Shown here in pieces: positions 23,570 through 34,017 of a stretch of 64,000 bases of DNA. The notes below the pieces were generated by a model. The model was not told the origin of the DNA. It saw only the letters and a program-made list of their open reading frames with translations, and did no database searches. The translations under genes were made by a program, and so were the position numbers. The number at the start of each line of letters is the position of its first letter. The first letter of the stretch is position 1. The DNA is from Sipunculus nudus (taxonomy: Eukaryota > Annelida > Sipuncula > Golfingiida > Sipunculidae), in contig CM049311.1 of the NCBI GenBank assembly GCA_026874595.1, positions 45,697,676 through 45,761,675 of the forward strand, given 5' to 3'.

Positions 23570-24960
23570 CGGTTTTCTATTTATGGAATGACTCTCAGGG
23601 ACATTGCTGAGAATATGTGGCCCGTAGAATGACATATGAGACAAAAGAACAGGCAAGCAGACAAAACTGACAACAAAAGACGAACAGAGGGACATAGTGA
23701 CTTTGTGAGACAAGATTGACACCAGATGACATAACCTAGTGATTGAGAAGATTCAAAGGAAGAAAATGAGTTATAATTTATGTAATTTAGATTTATAGTT
23801 TTGGAGGTATGGCGAATTAATGATATACTTGGGAGGCTCGACTGTAGCGCCCTCTAGCAGACATATTCCGAAGACGACAAATGCGTTTCGTATTATTAGT
23901 GTATGACATGAGATGTCCCAGTTTTAAAAGGATTCCGTCAAAGCCGTGGCCTGTAGAATGCTATATGTAAGGCGTAAGAACCAGCAAGCAGGCGACTTTG
24001 AGGATAACGGTCAAACAGATGGACACACTGACAAAGTGACAGTAGATTGAAACCAGATGCCTTAATCAGGTTATGGAGAAGATTCAAAGGAAGAAAATAA
24101 GCTATAGTTTATATAACAGAGGCTTTTGGTGTAGAGATATGGCCAATATAATGGTATGTGTGAGGGTCGTGTGCAGCGCCCACTAGTGGCCATATCCGGA
24201 AAATGAAAAATTTATTTTTAGATATTAGTGTAAGACATAAGATGTAATAGTTTCAAAAAGATTCCCTCAAAACTATGGCCTATAGAATGCTACATGTGAG
24301 ACGCAAGAGCCAACAATTAAGCAGGCGAATTTGAGGACAACTGACAAACAGACGAAAACACTGACAAAGTGACTCAAGATTGAGTCCAGATGACTAATCC
24401 AGGTTATGGAGAAGACTCAAAGGAAGAAAAAAGCTTAAGTTTATGTAACTGAGGTTTATAGTTTTGGAATTATTGCCAAAGCATGATATGTTGGGAGAGG
24501 TTTCGAGTTCAGCGCCCCCTAGCGGCCATATCCGGAAAATGAAAAATTGGTTTCGAGATATTAGTCTAAGACTTAAGATGTAATAGTTTCAAAAGGATTC
24601 TTTCAAAACTGTGGCCTGTAGAATGCTATATGTGAGACGCAAGAGCAAGAAGGCGAATTTGAGGACAACTGACAAACAGACAGACACACTGACAAAGTGT
24701 CACAAAATTGTGACCAGATGACTACACTAGGTTATGGAGAAGACTCAGAGGAAGAAAATAAGCTATAGTTTATGTAATTGAGGCTTATAATTTTGGAGAT
24801 ATGGCCAAAATATGATATGTTCGGGAGGTTCGCATCCAGCGCCCCCTAGCGGCCCTATTCAAAAAATGAAAAATCAATTTCGAGATACTAGTGTAGGACT
24901 TATAATATGTCAGTTTCAAAAAGATTCCTGCAATAATGTGGCCTTTGGCGCAAGATGAAT
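23570..24960. repeat. About 330-bp tandem units, four copies
   Basis: Landmarks GACATGAGATGT (23905), GACATAAGATGT (24234), GACTTAAGATGT (24570) and GACTTATAATATGT (24897) are 329, 336 and 327 bp apart. Most units include GGTTATGGAGAAGA, a GGAAGAAAA segment and CAGCGCCCCCTAGCGGCC. The latter has a CTAG centre flanked by GC arms. Units are diverged, so the duplication is old or the units came pre-diverged with the element. Confidence 0.8.
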
Positions 24961-25288
24961 TAAATCTCGAAATATCTCTATTCACGAGATATTTTACGAG
25001 ATACTGCAAGACTTGTAATAAAATCGTGTAGTACTAGTTGAATGCTTCCTGATGCAAAAAACTAGATCACTCTAGCTTTAAAACTGACAAAGTTACAAAA
25101 ATAAGACCCCTTATTTTCGAATATCATGACTTTTCCCCAAAAATTTGTAACCATGGTTACTTCAAATTTGAGTCAGCTACACACCAGATGACAGGCCAGG
25201 TGATGACGAAAAAAATGAGCTATTGCAGAAGTGGATAAGCCTATTTATGGCGAAGTTATAGTGCAAAAACCGTTAACCATACCTGTCG

Positions 25289-25314
25289 TGACCTTGACCT
25301 TTGACCTTTGACCT
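25289..25314 (+). promoter_or_regulatory. Four TGACCT half-sites in a row (DR0, DR1, DR1)
   Basis: TGACCT occurs at 25289, 25295, 25302 and 25309, giving direct repeats with 0-, 1- and 1-bp spacers. DR1 is the arrangement used by RXR-type heterodimers and HNF4-like receptors. It lies in the 2.1-kb insertion. Sequence match only; it may simply be short tandem expansion. Confidence 0.4.
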
Positions 25315-25411
25315 ATTTTAACCAAAAACAATAGGGCACCTAGACATTATGTTTTTCATCATCCCTGTAAGTTTCAAGGTGATTGTGGCAAAATTGTGGC
25401 CAGGAGAGTGC

Positions 25412-25566
25412 AGACAAACAAACAAACAAACAAACAAACAGACAAACAGACATACGCAACTGAGTAATATGCTTGCCGAAATCTTTGATTCCGGCAAGCA
25501 ACAAACAGACAAACAGACATACGCAACTGAGCAATATGCTTGCCGAAATCGAAGATTTCCGGCAAG
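25412..25566. repeat. (AAAC)n tract and doubled hairpin segment
   Basis: An ACAA-type microsatellite (25412-25450) is followed by two copies of a segment with ACATACGCAACTGAG, AATATGCTTGCCGAAATC and CCGGCAAGC. Each copy can form a stem from GCTTGCCG and CGGCAAGC. The second copy (about 25539-25567) extends this with AAATC/GATTT pairing. It forms the right end of the insertion. Confidence 0.75.
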
Positions 25567-26136
25567 CAATAAACAAAGTGCACAGTACCTGGATACCAAT
25601 ACTGCCCCAACGATAAATCCTTTAAAATGTATAAGCCGGCGAACAGTTCACACGAATTCTCTCGGAGAATAACAGTCCAATTTAAAGCTCTTGTAACAAT
25701 CAAGAAAGTAAACTTGAGACAGGCAGCACTAAATTGTAAACTGTTAGTAATAGTAGAATCCCTGAAATTACTAGATAGTCGGATAGGTCCCACTCGTCTG
25801 TGTCCGCTTGAATATTCTCTCACCTCTCTCTAAAACACAGCCCCCTTCTTGCCCCAAACCGAGAATTTTCCACTTCTCGAACAGTCTAAATGATCTAACA
25901 TAATACACAGTAAACACGCGTTACAGGAATCATCTAGAAAAAATTCGCTGTGTCTGAACATATTAGGGTTCACACGTGAGCTCGCCCCGGATCGGCCAGG
26001 CGAGAAAGCCCAAAGCTAGCATGACAACGAGAGTTCAACCAGTACGGATTAAACTGAGAATGCAATACGCGGCCAGACACGTGCGCTACAACACGAGTTA
26101 GGCCCGTGTCACACAATATAAAGGGCACATGTAACA
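25567..26136 (-). repeat. 5' LTR, distal part (U3 end)
   Basis: From CAATAAACAAAGTGCACAGT to TGTAACA at 26136, it matches the 3' LTR except for about 340 bp missing from the latter. The shared segment CCGGATCGGCCAGGCGAGAA and the TATAAAGGGCAC box near the end are well conserved. On the minus strand this is the outer LTR terminus, beginning TGTTACATG. Confidence 0.75.
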
Positions 26137-27007
26137 ATATACATACAATAGGTAAATTAGATTTAAAGGATATGAAAACATTTAATAGTATTTAAAATGG
26201 ATTGTAAATAGTCATAAAGCATTTGCTAGGCACTCTCCATGGCACAGATGGTTGCGTTCAGTAGTCTTTGGCAAAAGACGGAAATCTATTGTTGAACATC
26301 ATAGGCAAACAAAACTATTATATAACGTAATTTTCTATGATAATGTCTTCTAAGGGGAACACGTAAATTAAAAATACTAAATGCACTTCTGTTTATTTTA
26401 TTTTAAGTTGAAGTATATATAAAATGTGTAATCGAGTTTTCAATAAAATAAAAGAATTTTTAATAATACAACTTAATTTCCGGACATTTATCACACACCC
26501 TATGTCATGTTCTGGATAATATTTTAGCTTATATATAAGGAAATTACCATTCTTTTAAATGAGTGGTTATTTATCATACATGCCATTACATTCGGTCCAG
26601 GAAATGTCAATTACTGTGTTTACGGAACTCAGCTGAATCGCCTGAATCAACATGTAGAGACACTTGGCCACGTTTTCCTTATTGTGACAGACGGTCCATA
26701 CCGTTCGTTAAAATAACGACAGTTTTGAGGTACTAACGAACGAGAAGATAATAACAAAACTTCCGAGTTACGCAAAAAAAGTTAAACGAAGAGGTTACGA
26801 GTTCGTTATGCAATTGTAAGGCTCGCGAACACTTCGAGTTCAACTGCCAACTTCGTTGTTTCTATTAGATGGCGCTGCAAAGCCAAATTTCCCAGATTTT
26901 ATGGGGCTACCATGGAAAATGGCCGCCCTAAGGCATCACCTCGAGAATTCAAGACAAAAAATAAGGGCATTACCTAGGCGTAGCGACAAGAGTTTATGGG
27001 GTGCGGA
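26137..27007. other. No gene seen; mixed composition
   Basis: Contains a short block (26231-26266) repeated from 10983-11022. A more GC-rich segment (about 26690-26990) has several CGAACG/CGTTCG-type words and TACCATGGAAAATGGCCGCC. An open frame continues from 26856 into the following minisatellite but has no recognisable domain. Confidence 0.45.
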
Positions 27008-28598
27008 TGGTTTGGTACGCGGATATTATGGAGAATGGTTTGGTCCACGGATATTAGGAAGAATATTTTGGTCCGCGGATATAAGAAAGACTTGTTTGGT
27101 CCGCGGATATTGGGAAGAATGGTTTGGTCAGCGGATATTAGGAAGAATGGTTTGGTCCGCGGATATCAGGAAGAATGATTTTAGTCCGCGGATATCAGGA
27201 AGAATGGTTTGGTCCGCGGAATTAAAGAAGAATGGTTTGGTCCGTGGATATTAGGTAGGATGGTTCGGTCCGCGGATATTAGGGAGAATGGTTTGGTCCG
27301 TGGATATTAGGTAGGACGGTTTGGTCCACGGATATTAGGAAGAATGCTTTGGTCCGCGGATATTAGGAAGACGGGTTTGGTCCGCGGATATTTAGGAAGA
27401 ATGGTTTGGTCCGCGGATATAAGGATTAATGGTTTGGTTCGCGGATATTAGGAAGAATCGTTTGATCCACGGATATTAGGAAGAATTGTTTGGTCCGCGG
27501 ATATTGGGAAGAATGGTTTGGTCAGCGGATATTAGGAAGAATGGTTTGGCCCGCGGATATCAGGAAGAATGATTTTAGTCCGCGGATATCAGGAAGAATT
27601 GTTTGGTCCGCGGAATAAAAGAAGAATGGTTTGGTCCGTGGATATTAGGTAGGATGGTTCGGTCCGCGGATATTAGGGAGAATGGTTTGGTCCGTGGATA
27701 TTAGGTAGGACGGTTTGGTCCACGGATATTAGGAAGAATGCTTTGGTCCGCGGATATTAGGAAGACGGGTTTGGTCCGCGGATATTTAGGAAGAATGGTT
27801 TGGTCCGCGGATATAAGGAATAATGGTTTGGTTCGCGGATATTAGGAAGAATCGTTTGATCCACGGATATTAGGAAGAATTGTTTGGTCAGCGAATATTA
27901 GGAAGAATGGTTTGGTCCGCGGATATTAGGGAGAATGGTTCGGTCCACGGATAATAGGAAAAATGGTTTTGTCCGCGGATATAAGGAAGACTGGTTTGGT
28001 CCGGGGATATTAGGAAGAATGGTTTGGTGCGCGGATATTAGGGATAATGGTTTGGTCCGCGGATATTAGGAAGAAGGGTTTGGTCCGCGGATATTAGGAA
28101 GAATGGTTTGGTCCGCGGATATTAGGAAGAATGGTTTGGTCAGCGAATATTAGGAAGAATGGTTTGGTCCGCGGATATTAGGGAGAATGGTTCGGTCCAC
28201 GGATAATAGGAAAAATGGTTTTGTCCGCGGATATAAGGAAGACTGGTTTGGTCCGCGGATATTAGGAAGAATGGTTTGGTCCGCGGATATTAGGAAGAAT
28301 GGTTTGGTCCGCGGATATTAGGAAGAATGGTTTGGTGCGCGGATATTAGGGATAATGGTTTGGTCGGCAGATTTTAGGGATAATGGTTTGGTCCACGGAT
28401 ATTAGGAAGAATGGTTCGGTCCGCGGATATTAGGAAGAATGGTTTTGTCCGCGGATAATAGGAAGAATGGTTTGGTCCGCGGATTTTAGGAAGAATGGTT
28501 TGGTCCGCGGATATTAGGAAGAAAGGTTTGGTCCGCGGATATCAGATAGAATGGTTTGGTCCGCGGATATTAGGGAGAATGGTTTGGTCCGCGGATAT
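27008..28598. repeat. 28-bp minisatellite, proximal block
   Basis: The period-28 unit contains TTGGTCCGCGGATATTAGGA followed by AGAATGG. CCGCGG and CGGATAT are well conserved. Larger blocks are duplicated: the GATATCAGGAAGAATGATTT variant recurs about 394 bp apart (27162 and 27555), with its neighbours in the same order. A second block duplication lies at about 27884-28260. The array is cut by a LINE at 28599 and resumes at 30788. Confidence 0.95.
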
Positions 28599-28600
28599 AT

Positions 28601-28640
28601 GATAAGATAAGATAAGATAAGATAAGATAAGATAAGATAA
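28601..28640 (-). repeat. LINE 3' tail, (TTATC)8
   Basis: Eight perfect pentamers terminate the LINE exactly at the minisatellite junction. The perfection suggests a recent insertion or ongoing slippage. Confidence 0.85.
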
Positions 28641-28880
28641 CATTTATTAGCCTTCAGTTCCAGGAATTTGTTGTTGACTTGCAATTCATTACATAAAAAA
28701 TAAATAAGTAAATAGATAGATAAATACATAAAAATAATACAAAAATACATAAAAATCACACATAACATATTGACTATGCATGTAAAATTCAGCATGTAAA
28801 AATGATAAAACAGATAATTCTGCAGGTAAAACACATAATTCAAAACATTAAATTTCTAAGAGGGTTGTGAGTTAAAAAGT

Positions 28881-30783
28881 TTAATACTGTGTGGTACGAG
28901 AGATTTTTTTAAAACGAGTTGTTCTGCAGAATATTGTATCTAGGCGTTTACCTGAAGTTAAAAAACGGAAATCTGAATATAGGGGATGTGTTTTGTCATT
29001 CATGACCTTAGATATGAAGGCCATTGTTTTGGTTTCACAGATTTCCTGGTGTGTGGCAAGAGAAGTACCAGTTATTCTACTACTTCTCTTCCTGGTATTA
29101 TTCAACTGTTTCTTTAACTTATCAGATATATTTGTAAACCAGCACTCCAGTGAATAAGTAAGGACACTGGAAATTACTGAATTATAAAACATGGTAATTA
29201 TGGTTTTGTCAATATTAAGCTTTCTTAGATAATAAAGGTAATATAATCTTTTGTTTGCTTTCTTGGATTGATTCAACACATGTTCTTTCCAATTCAGATT
29301 TCTGTCAATAATACATCCTAAGTATTTATAATTTTCTACAATATCAACATCTTCATTTTTGATAGCAACTGGGGTAATTACAGATTTTGATCTCCTAAAA
29401 TCAAAGACTACTTCTTTAGTCTACTTTACATTTAACTGAAGGTAATGTTCCTCACACCAACCAGTCACATATTGAATGGTTTTCCTGTAGAGCGATCCAT
29501 CATTCTTGTGTATCAGGCCTAGAATGACAGTGTCGTCTGCATATTTGATAATTTTACAATCTGAAAGGCTCACAGACAAATTATTTGTATATAGAATAAA
29601 AAGGACTGCTGACAGAACACAGCCTTGTGGAGCACCAGTATTTATGATTATATCTGAAGAAGTTTCTTTGCTTGTTCTAACATGTTGTCTTCTATCCGAG
29701 AGAAAATCTAGAATCCATAGACAGTAGGAAAGAGGAATGTTATATCTACAGAGCTGATTGATCATAATGTGTGGCTGTATTGTATTGAAGGCTGAAGAAT
29801 AATCAATGAAAAGTGATCTGGCATAATTTCTGGGGTCCCTGTCTAAGTGTTGATAAATATAATGAGTTAATGTGGCAATTGGGTCGCTTGTGCATCTGTT
29901 GGATGAATATGCAAACTGTTATTGATCTAGCATTGGTTTAACAATTGGAAGTAATTTATTAAGAACTATTCGCTCCAAAGATTTTGCGAGAATAGATGTT
30001 AGTGCAACAGGCCTAAGATCATTCGTCACTTTAGGAGAGTTATTTTTGGCGACTGGAATTATTTCTGCGGTCTTCCATAATTTTGGTAGTTTACATAAGG
30101 AGAGAGACAATTGAAAAATGTGATGTATGATGAAGGACAAACTATTTCTACAGGTTTTAATTAATCTGCCACTGATTTTGTCGGGTCCACAGGCTTTCTT
30201 TACATTAATCTTACTTAACACTTTGTTTACATCAGTTACATCAGTAAGGATGCCATCATCACATGATTCTAAATTTGCTCTCAGACTGCTCCGAATGTCA
30301 TCTTTTTCTTTTGAGAAGTCACTTTCATCAAAACGTGCATAGAATGTATTTAATTCGTCAGCATAGCCATTTTCAGCAAGCAGTGAGCATTCTTTCTTGC
30401 TTTTAGTTATACCAGTTAATTCCTGAAGACCCTTCCAAGCATCTTTTGATTGCTTGCTATGGAACAGTTTTTCTACTTTCTTTTTATATTGTTGTTTGGC
30501 TTTCTCAATGGCAGAATAAGTTTCTTTTTGTAAGTCATATCTGTTATTTGAATTGCTTGTGAAGGCTTGGTGCTTACATACAATAAGTTTCCTTAGATCA
30601 CTATTAATCCAAGGTTTGTTATTAGGGTAAATCTTAATGGTTTTAGTTGGTACCAGCATGTCTTCACAAAATGATATATAACTAGACACAGTTTCAGTAA
30701 GTTCATCTAAATCATATGAAGTGTCAATGAACATTTGCCAGTCTGTTAGATCAAAACATGTTTGTAGGGTCTCATAGGCTTCC
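28881..30783 (-). pseudogene. LINE ORF2 reverse transcriptase, one frame with two premature stops
   Basis: A single minus-strand frame runs from 30783 to the natural stop at 28881-28883, broken only by TAA at 29919-29921 and TAG at 29421-29423. In order it shows SYISFCEDMLVPTKT and NNKPW (linker after the endonuclease), KKACGPDKISGRLIK and LRPVALTSI (RT blocks 1-2), LFIDYSSAFNTIQPH (block A), NTGAPQGCVLS (block B) and KYADDTVILGLI (catalytic YADD at 29532-29543). Then come the thumb and the C-terminal HPLYSDFRFLTSGKR segment. The endonuclease is absent through 5' truncation. The lack of frameshifts implies a young copy. The stops make it inactive unless suppressed. Confidence 0.85.
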
Positions 30784-30787
30784 TTTG

Positions 30788-32490
30788 ATATTAGGGAGAA
30801 TGTTTTGGTCAGCAGATATTATAGAGAGAATGTTTTGGTTCGGGATATTAGGGAGAAGGGTTTGGTCCGCAGATATAAGGGAGAATGGTTTGGTCCGCAG
30901 ATATTATAGGGAGAATGGTTTGGTCCGCAGATACTGGGCCCTAATGGATAAGGGAGGATGATTGTGCTCTTGGGGATGAGGGAGGATGATTTGGCCCTTG
31001 AATTTCAGGTAGGAGGATTGGGTCAATCGGGGATGAAAGAGGATTCGGCCCTCGGATTTTAGGGAGGATGATTGGGCCATCGGGGATGAGGGAGGATTCG
31101 GCCCTCGTACATTGGGGAGGATAATTGGTCTCACAGGAATATTAAGGAGGAGGATTTGGCCCTCAGGGATAAGGGAGGATGATTTGGCCACCGGGGATGA
31201 GTGAGGATTGGGCCCTCGGATTTCAGGGAGGATAACTGGGCACTCGGGGATGAGGGAGGAGGATTTTGGCCTCGGATTATAAGGAGAATGATTTGGCCCT
31301 CGGATATTAGGGAGGCAGATTGGGCCCTTGGGGATGAGGGAGGATGATTTGGCCCTTAGATATTGGTGAGGAGGATTTTGGCCTCGGATATTAAGGAGAA
31401 TGATTTGGCCCTCGGATATTAGGGAGGTTGACTGGGCCGTCGGGGATGTGGGAGGATGATTTCCCCCTCAGATAATTTTAGGAGGGATCGGGTCTCGGAT
31501 ATCAGGGAGGCAGATTTGGGCCCTTGGGGAAGAGGGAGGATGATTTGGCCCTCAGATATTGGTGAGGAGGATTTTGGCCTCGGATATTAAGGAGAATGAT
31601 TTGGCCCTCGGATATTAGGGAGGTTGACTGGGCCGTCGGGGATGAGGGAGGATGATTTCCCCCTCAGATAATGGTAGGAGGGATCGGGTCTCGGATATTA
31701 GGGAGGCAGATTGGGCCCTTGGGGATGAGGGAGGATGATTTGGCCCTCGGATATTGGTGAGGAGGATTTTGGCCTCGGATATTAAGGAGAATGATTTGGC
31801 CCTCGGATATTAGGGAGGTTGTCTGGGCCGTCGGGGATGAGGGAGGATGATTTTCCCCTCGGATAATGGTGAGAGGGATCGGGTCTCGGATATCAGGGAG
31901 GCAGATTTGGGCCCTTGGGGATGAGGGAGGATGATTTGGCCCTCAGATATTGGTGAGGAGGATTTTGGCCTCGGATATTAAGGAGAATGATTTGGCCCTC
32001 GGATATTAGGGAGGTTGACTGGGCCGTCGGGGATGAGGGAGGATGATTTCCCCCTCAGATAATGGTAGGAGGGATCGGGTCTCGGATATTAGGGAGGCAG
32101 ATTGGGCCCTTGGGGATGAGGGAGGATGATTTGGCCCTCAGATATTGGTGAGGAGGATTTTGGCCTCGGATATTAAGGAGAATGATTTGGCCCTCGGATA
32201 TTAGGGAGGTTGACTGGGCCGTCGGGGATGAGGGAGGATGATTTCCCCCTCAGATAATGGTAGGAGGGATCGGGTCTCGGATATCAGGGAGGCAGATTTG
32301 GGCCCTTGGGGATGAGGGAGGATGATTTGGCCCTCAGATATTGGTGAGGAGGATTTGGTCTCGGATATTAGGGAGGATGATTTGGCCCTCGGACATTAGG
32401 GAGGACGTTTTGCCCTCGGATATAAGGGAAGATGATTTGGCCCTCGGATATTAGGGAGGACGATTTGGCCATCGAGTATTTTTTCGTATT
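30788..32490. repeat. 28-bp minisatellite, distal block with a 196-bp higher-order unit
   Basis: Immediately after the LINE, a few units resemble the proximal block (GGAGAATGGTTTGGTCCGCA). They then shift to a related form with GGCCCTCGGATATTAGGGAG and GATGATTTGGCC. The landmark GGGATCGGGTCTCGGATAT occurs at about 31484, 31680, 31875, 32071 and 32266, a period of about 196 bp, or seven 28-bp units. Alternate copies differ at the same site (GATATC/GATATT), hinting at a two-copy super-period. Confidence 0.93.
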
Positions 32491-33975
32491 TTGGTCATTA
32501 GCCAAGAAAGAATTGATAAAATGATTTAAACGTATGATTATTTTTTTTATAAATGTTTTGTGAAGAAAAACAGCAGACAACAGGAAAAACGTAGGCTTTA
32601 TTTTGTGCCAGATCCTCTCAGTACATCTCACTGATTCATTACAAAATTTTCGGAAATGTTCCCATGTCCACAATTCACCATGTAATGAAGTTTCATTCAA
32701 CTTTTCGAGCTAGTGTGTGTGGACATATCACAAGCAAACAAAAAATCACAACGCTGATCCCATAATGTCAGCAAACTTCTTTGTGCGGGCAATAATATGT
32801 CATTTAGGAGCAAAATTGACCTTCTGTGGGGCAGCTGTTTCCATAAATCATTTTACTTTTCATTGATAATCATTTGTAAGCTGTGGACACCAGGTAGTTG
32901 ACTGCAGACAAGTATTTACAGACAATGATAGTAGAATGAGTAGGATGAGACCTGTAAACGACATATGATTAACATTGAATAAAAAGAAAACGGTTTGATG
33001 AAGAATGCATTAAGGAGCCTGTTAGGGAAAATCCCAGAGGATTTTTTTTCATGCATAAAAAAAAAAAATATTTGTTAAAGCAAACAAACATTGAGTCACA
33101 TGCATGTACTCTTACGTGTGTGCATATGATCTTCTATCCCATCTGACCCCCCCCCCCCTTTCCAAGCAGGTCAATTTTAAATGATTTCTTTAAGCGGGCT
33201 GATCCTTTTACATTTCTTGTAATATAATTCGGGGCACTTAGTTAATACCAGCACAAGAATTTTAACGAAATAAATCTTCACAGAAACAAGACAAAACAAT
33301 GGCAAAATGATAAATTTTGGTTACTATTTAATTCTTATCCCATTTTTCATTATCCTTAAATGAATTAAAAAGTATATTAAAATACTTAGTTTTTGCCAAG
33401 AAATGAAACTCACAGGACATGTAATTTTTTAATCGCACAATTGCAACATATGCTGTATATGATGAACAAGATCAGTGGAACAACATTCTGTTCATGAAAA
33501 GAGTAATCTGTAGAGTATATGAGTATGGCAGCCGGCTTACACTATTTATATAACGCGAGCTAAACTTTAAGATTTAAATTAGAATGAAGATAAACTATTT
33601 TGATATTTTATGATATCTTATGGAATATGGGATGACTGCCTCTGGATATGTTTTATTTGCTACACTCAATAAATGCAGGGCATGTCATATTCAGAATGTA
33701 CATGACTGATGTAGCCAAGATTGGAGCCCAGTTTTGTTATATTTGTTTTTCTTTCAATATCTGTTTATACAAAAAACGTTACCGTTAGAGCCCTGCTTAA
33801 CTAATTCTAATTTCTCTGACACCGTGATCCAAAATACGGTTTGAGTTGGCGCACATGCTAAATAAGATATATGTTTGTAGAAAACATATGCCTTAACTCG
33901 AAATTTAAAGTTTTGCATTTATTTTTAAAATTTTTTTATTTATTTTTTTCTTCGTATTAAGCCATATTTTCCCGA

Positions 33976-34017
<42 letters not shown>

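Larger units (their letters stand above)
23495..25566. mobile_element. 2.1-kb insertion splitting the 5' LTR
   Basis: CAATAAA is present on both sides (23488-23494 and 25567-25573), a likely 7-bp target-site duplication. The two LTR halves match the uninterrupted LTR at 21212-21547. A perfect 14-bp inverted pair, GCTTGCCGGAAATC (23519-23532) and its complement (25554-25567), lies near the ends. The left end has CGACC-ATA-GGTCG (23503-23515), resembling the palindrome that starts dispersed copy A. The interior is four diverged units of about 330 bp, then an (AAAC)n tract and a doubled hairpin segment. No coding frame is recognised. Class unknown. Confidence 0.6.
21212..26136 (-). mobile_element. 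Decayed Gypsy (Ty3-type) LTR retrotransposon with nested insertion
   Basis: On the minus strand the order is 5' LTR (26136 down to about 23290, interrupted), gag remnant, end of pol RNase H, polypurine tract and 3' LTR (21547 to 21212). Both LTRs begin TGTTACA on the minus strand. Most of pol (zinc knuckle, protease, integrase, reverse transcriptase) is missing through one internal deletion. RNase H lies next to the 3' LTR with no integrase after it, which fits families whose integrase precedes reverse transcriptase (Gmr1-like), though a second deletion could give the same picture. The copy cannot be autonomous. Confidence 0.8.
28599..30787 (-). mobile_element. 5'-truncated LINE inserted in the 28-bp minisatellite
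   Basis: The 3' end is (GATAA)8 on the plus strand (28601-28640), read as (TTATC)8 on the element strand. The body carries reverse-transcriptase coding sequence to about 30783, where the 28-bp array resumes in TTTGATATTAGGGAG. GATAT next to both junctions (28593-28597 and 30788-30792) could be a short target duplication or simply array sequence. A microsatellite tail with 5' truncation is typical of Rex1/CR1/L2-like LINEs, and the motifs resemble that group. The insertion postdates the array. Confidence 0.85.

Noticed and set aside
26856-27254. 132-codon plus-strand frame as a gene
   Set aside because: Most of its length runs through the 28-bp array, and the part before the array has no recognisable domain.
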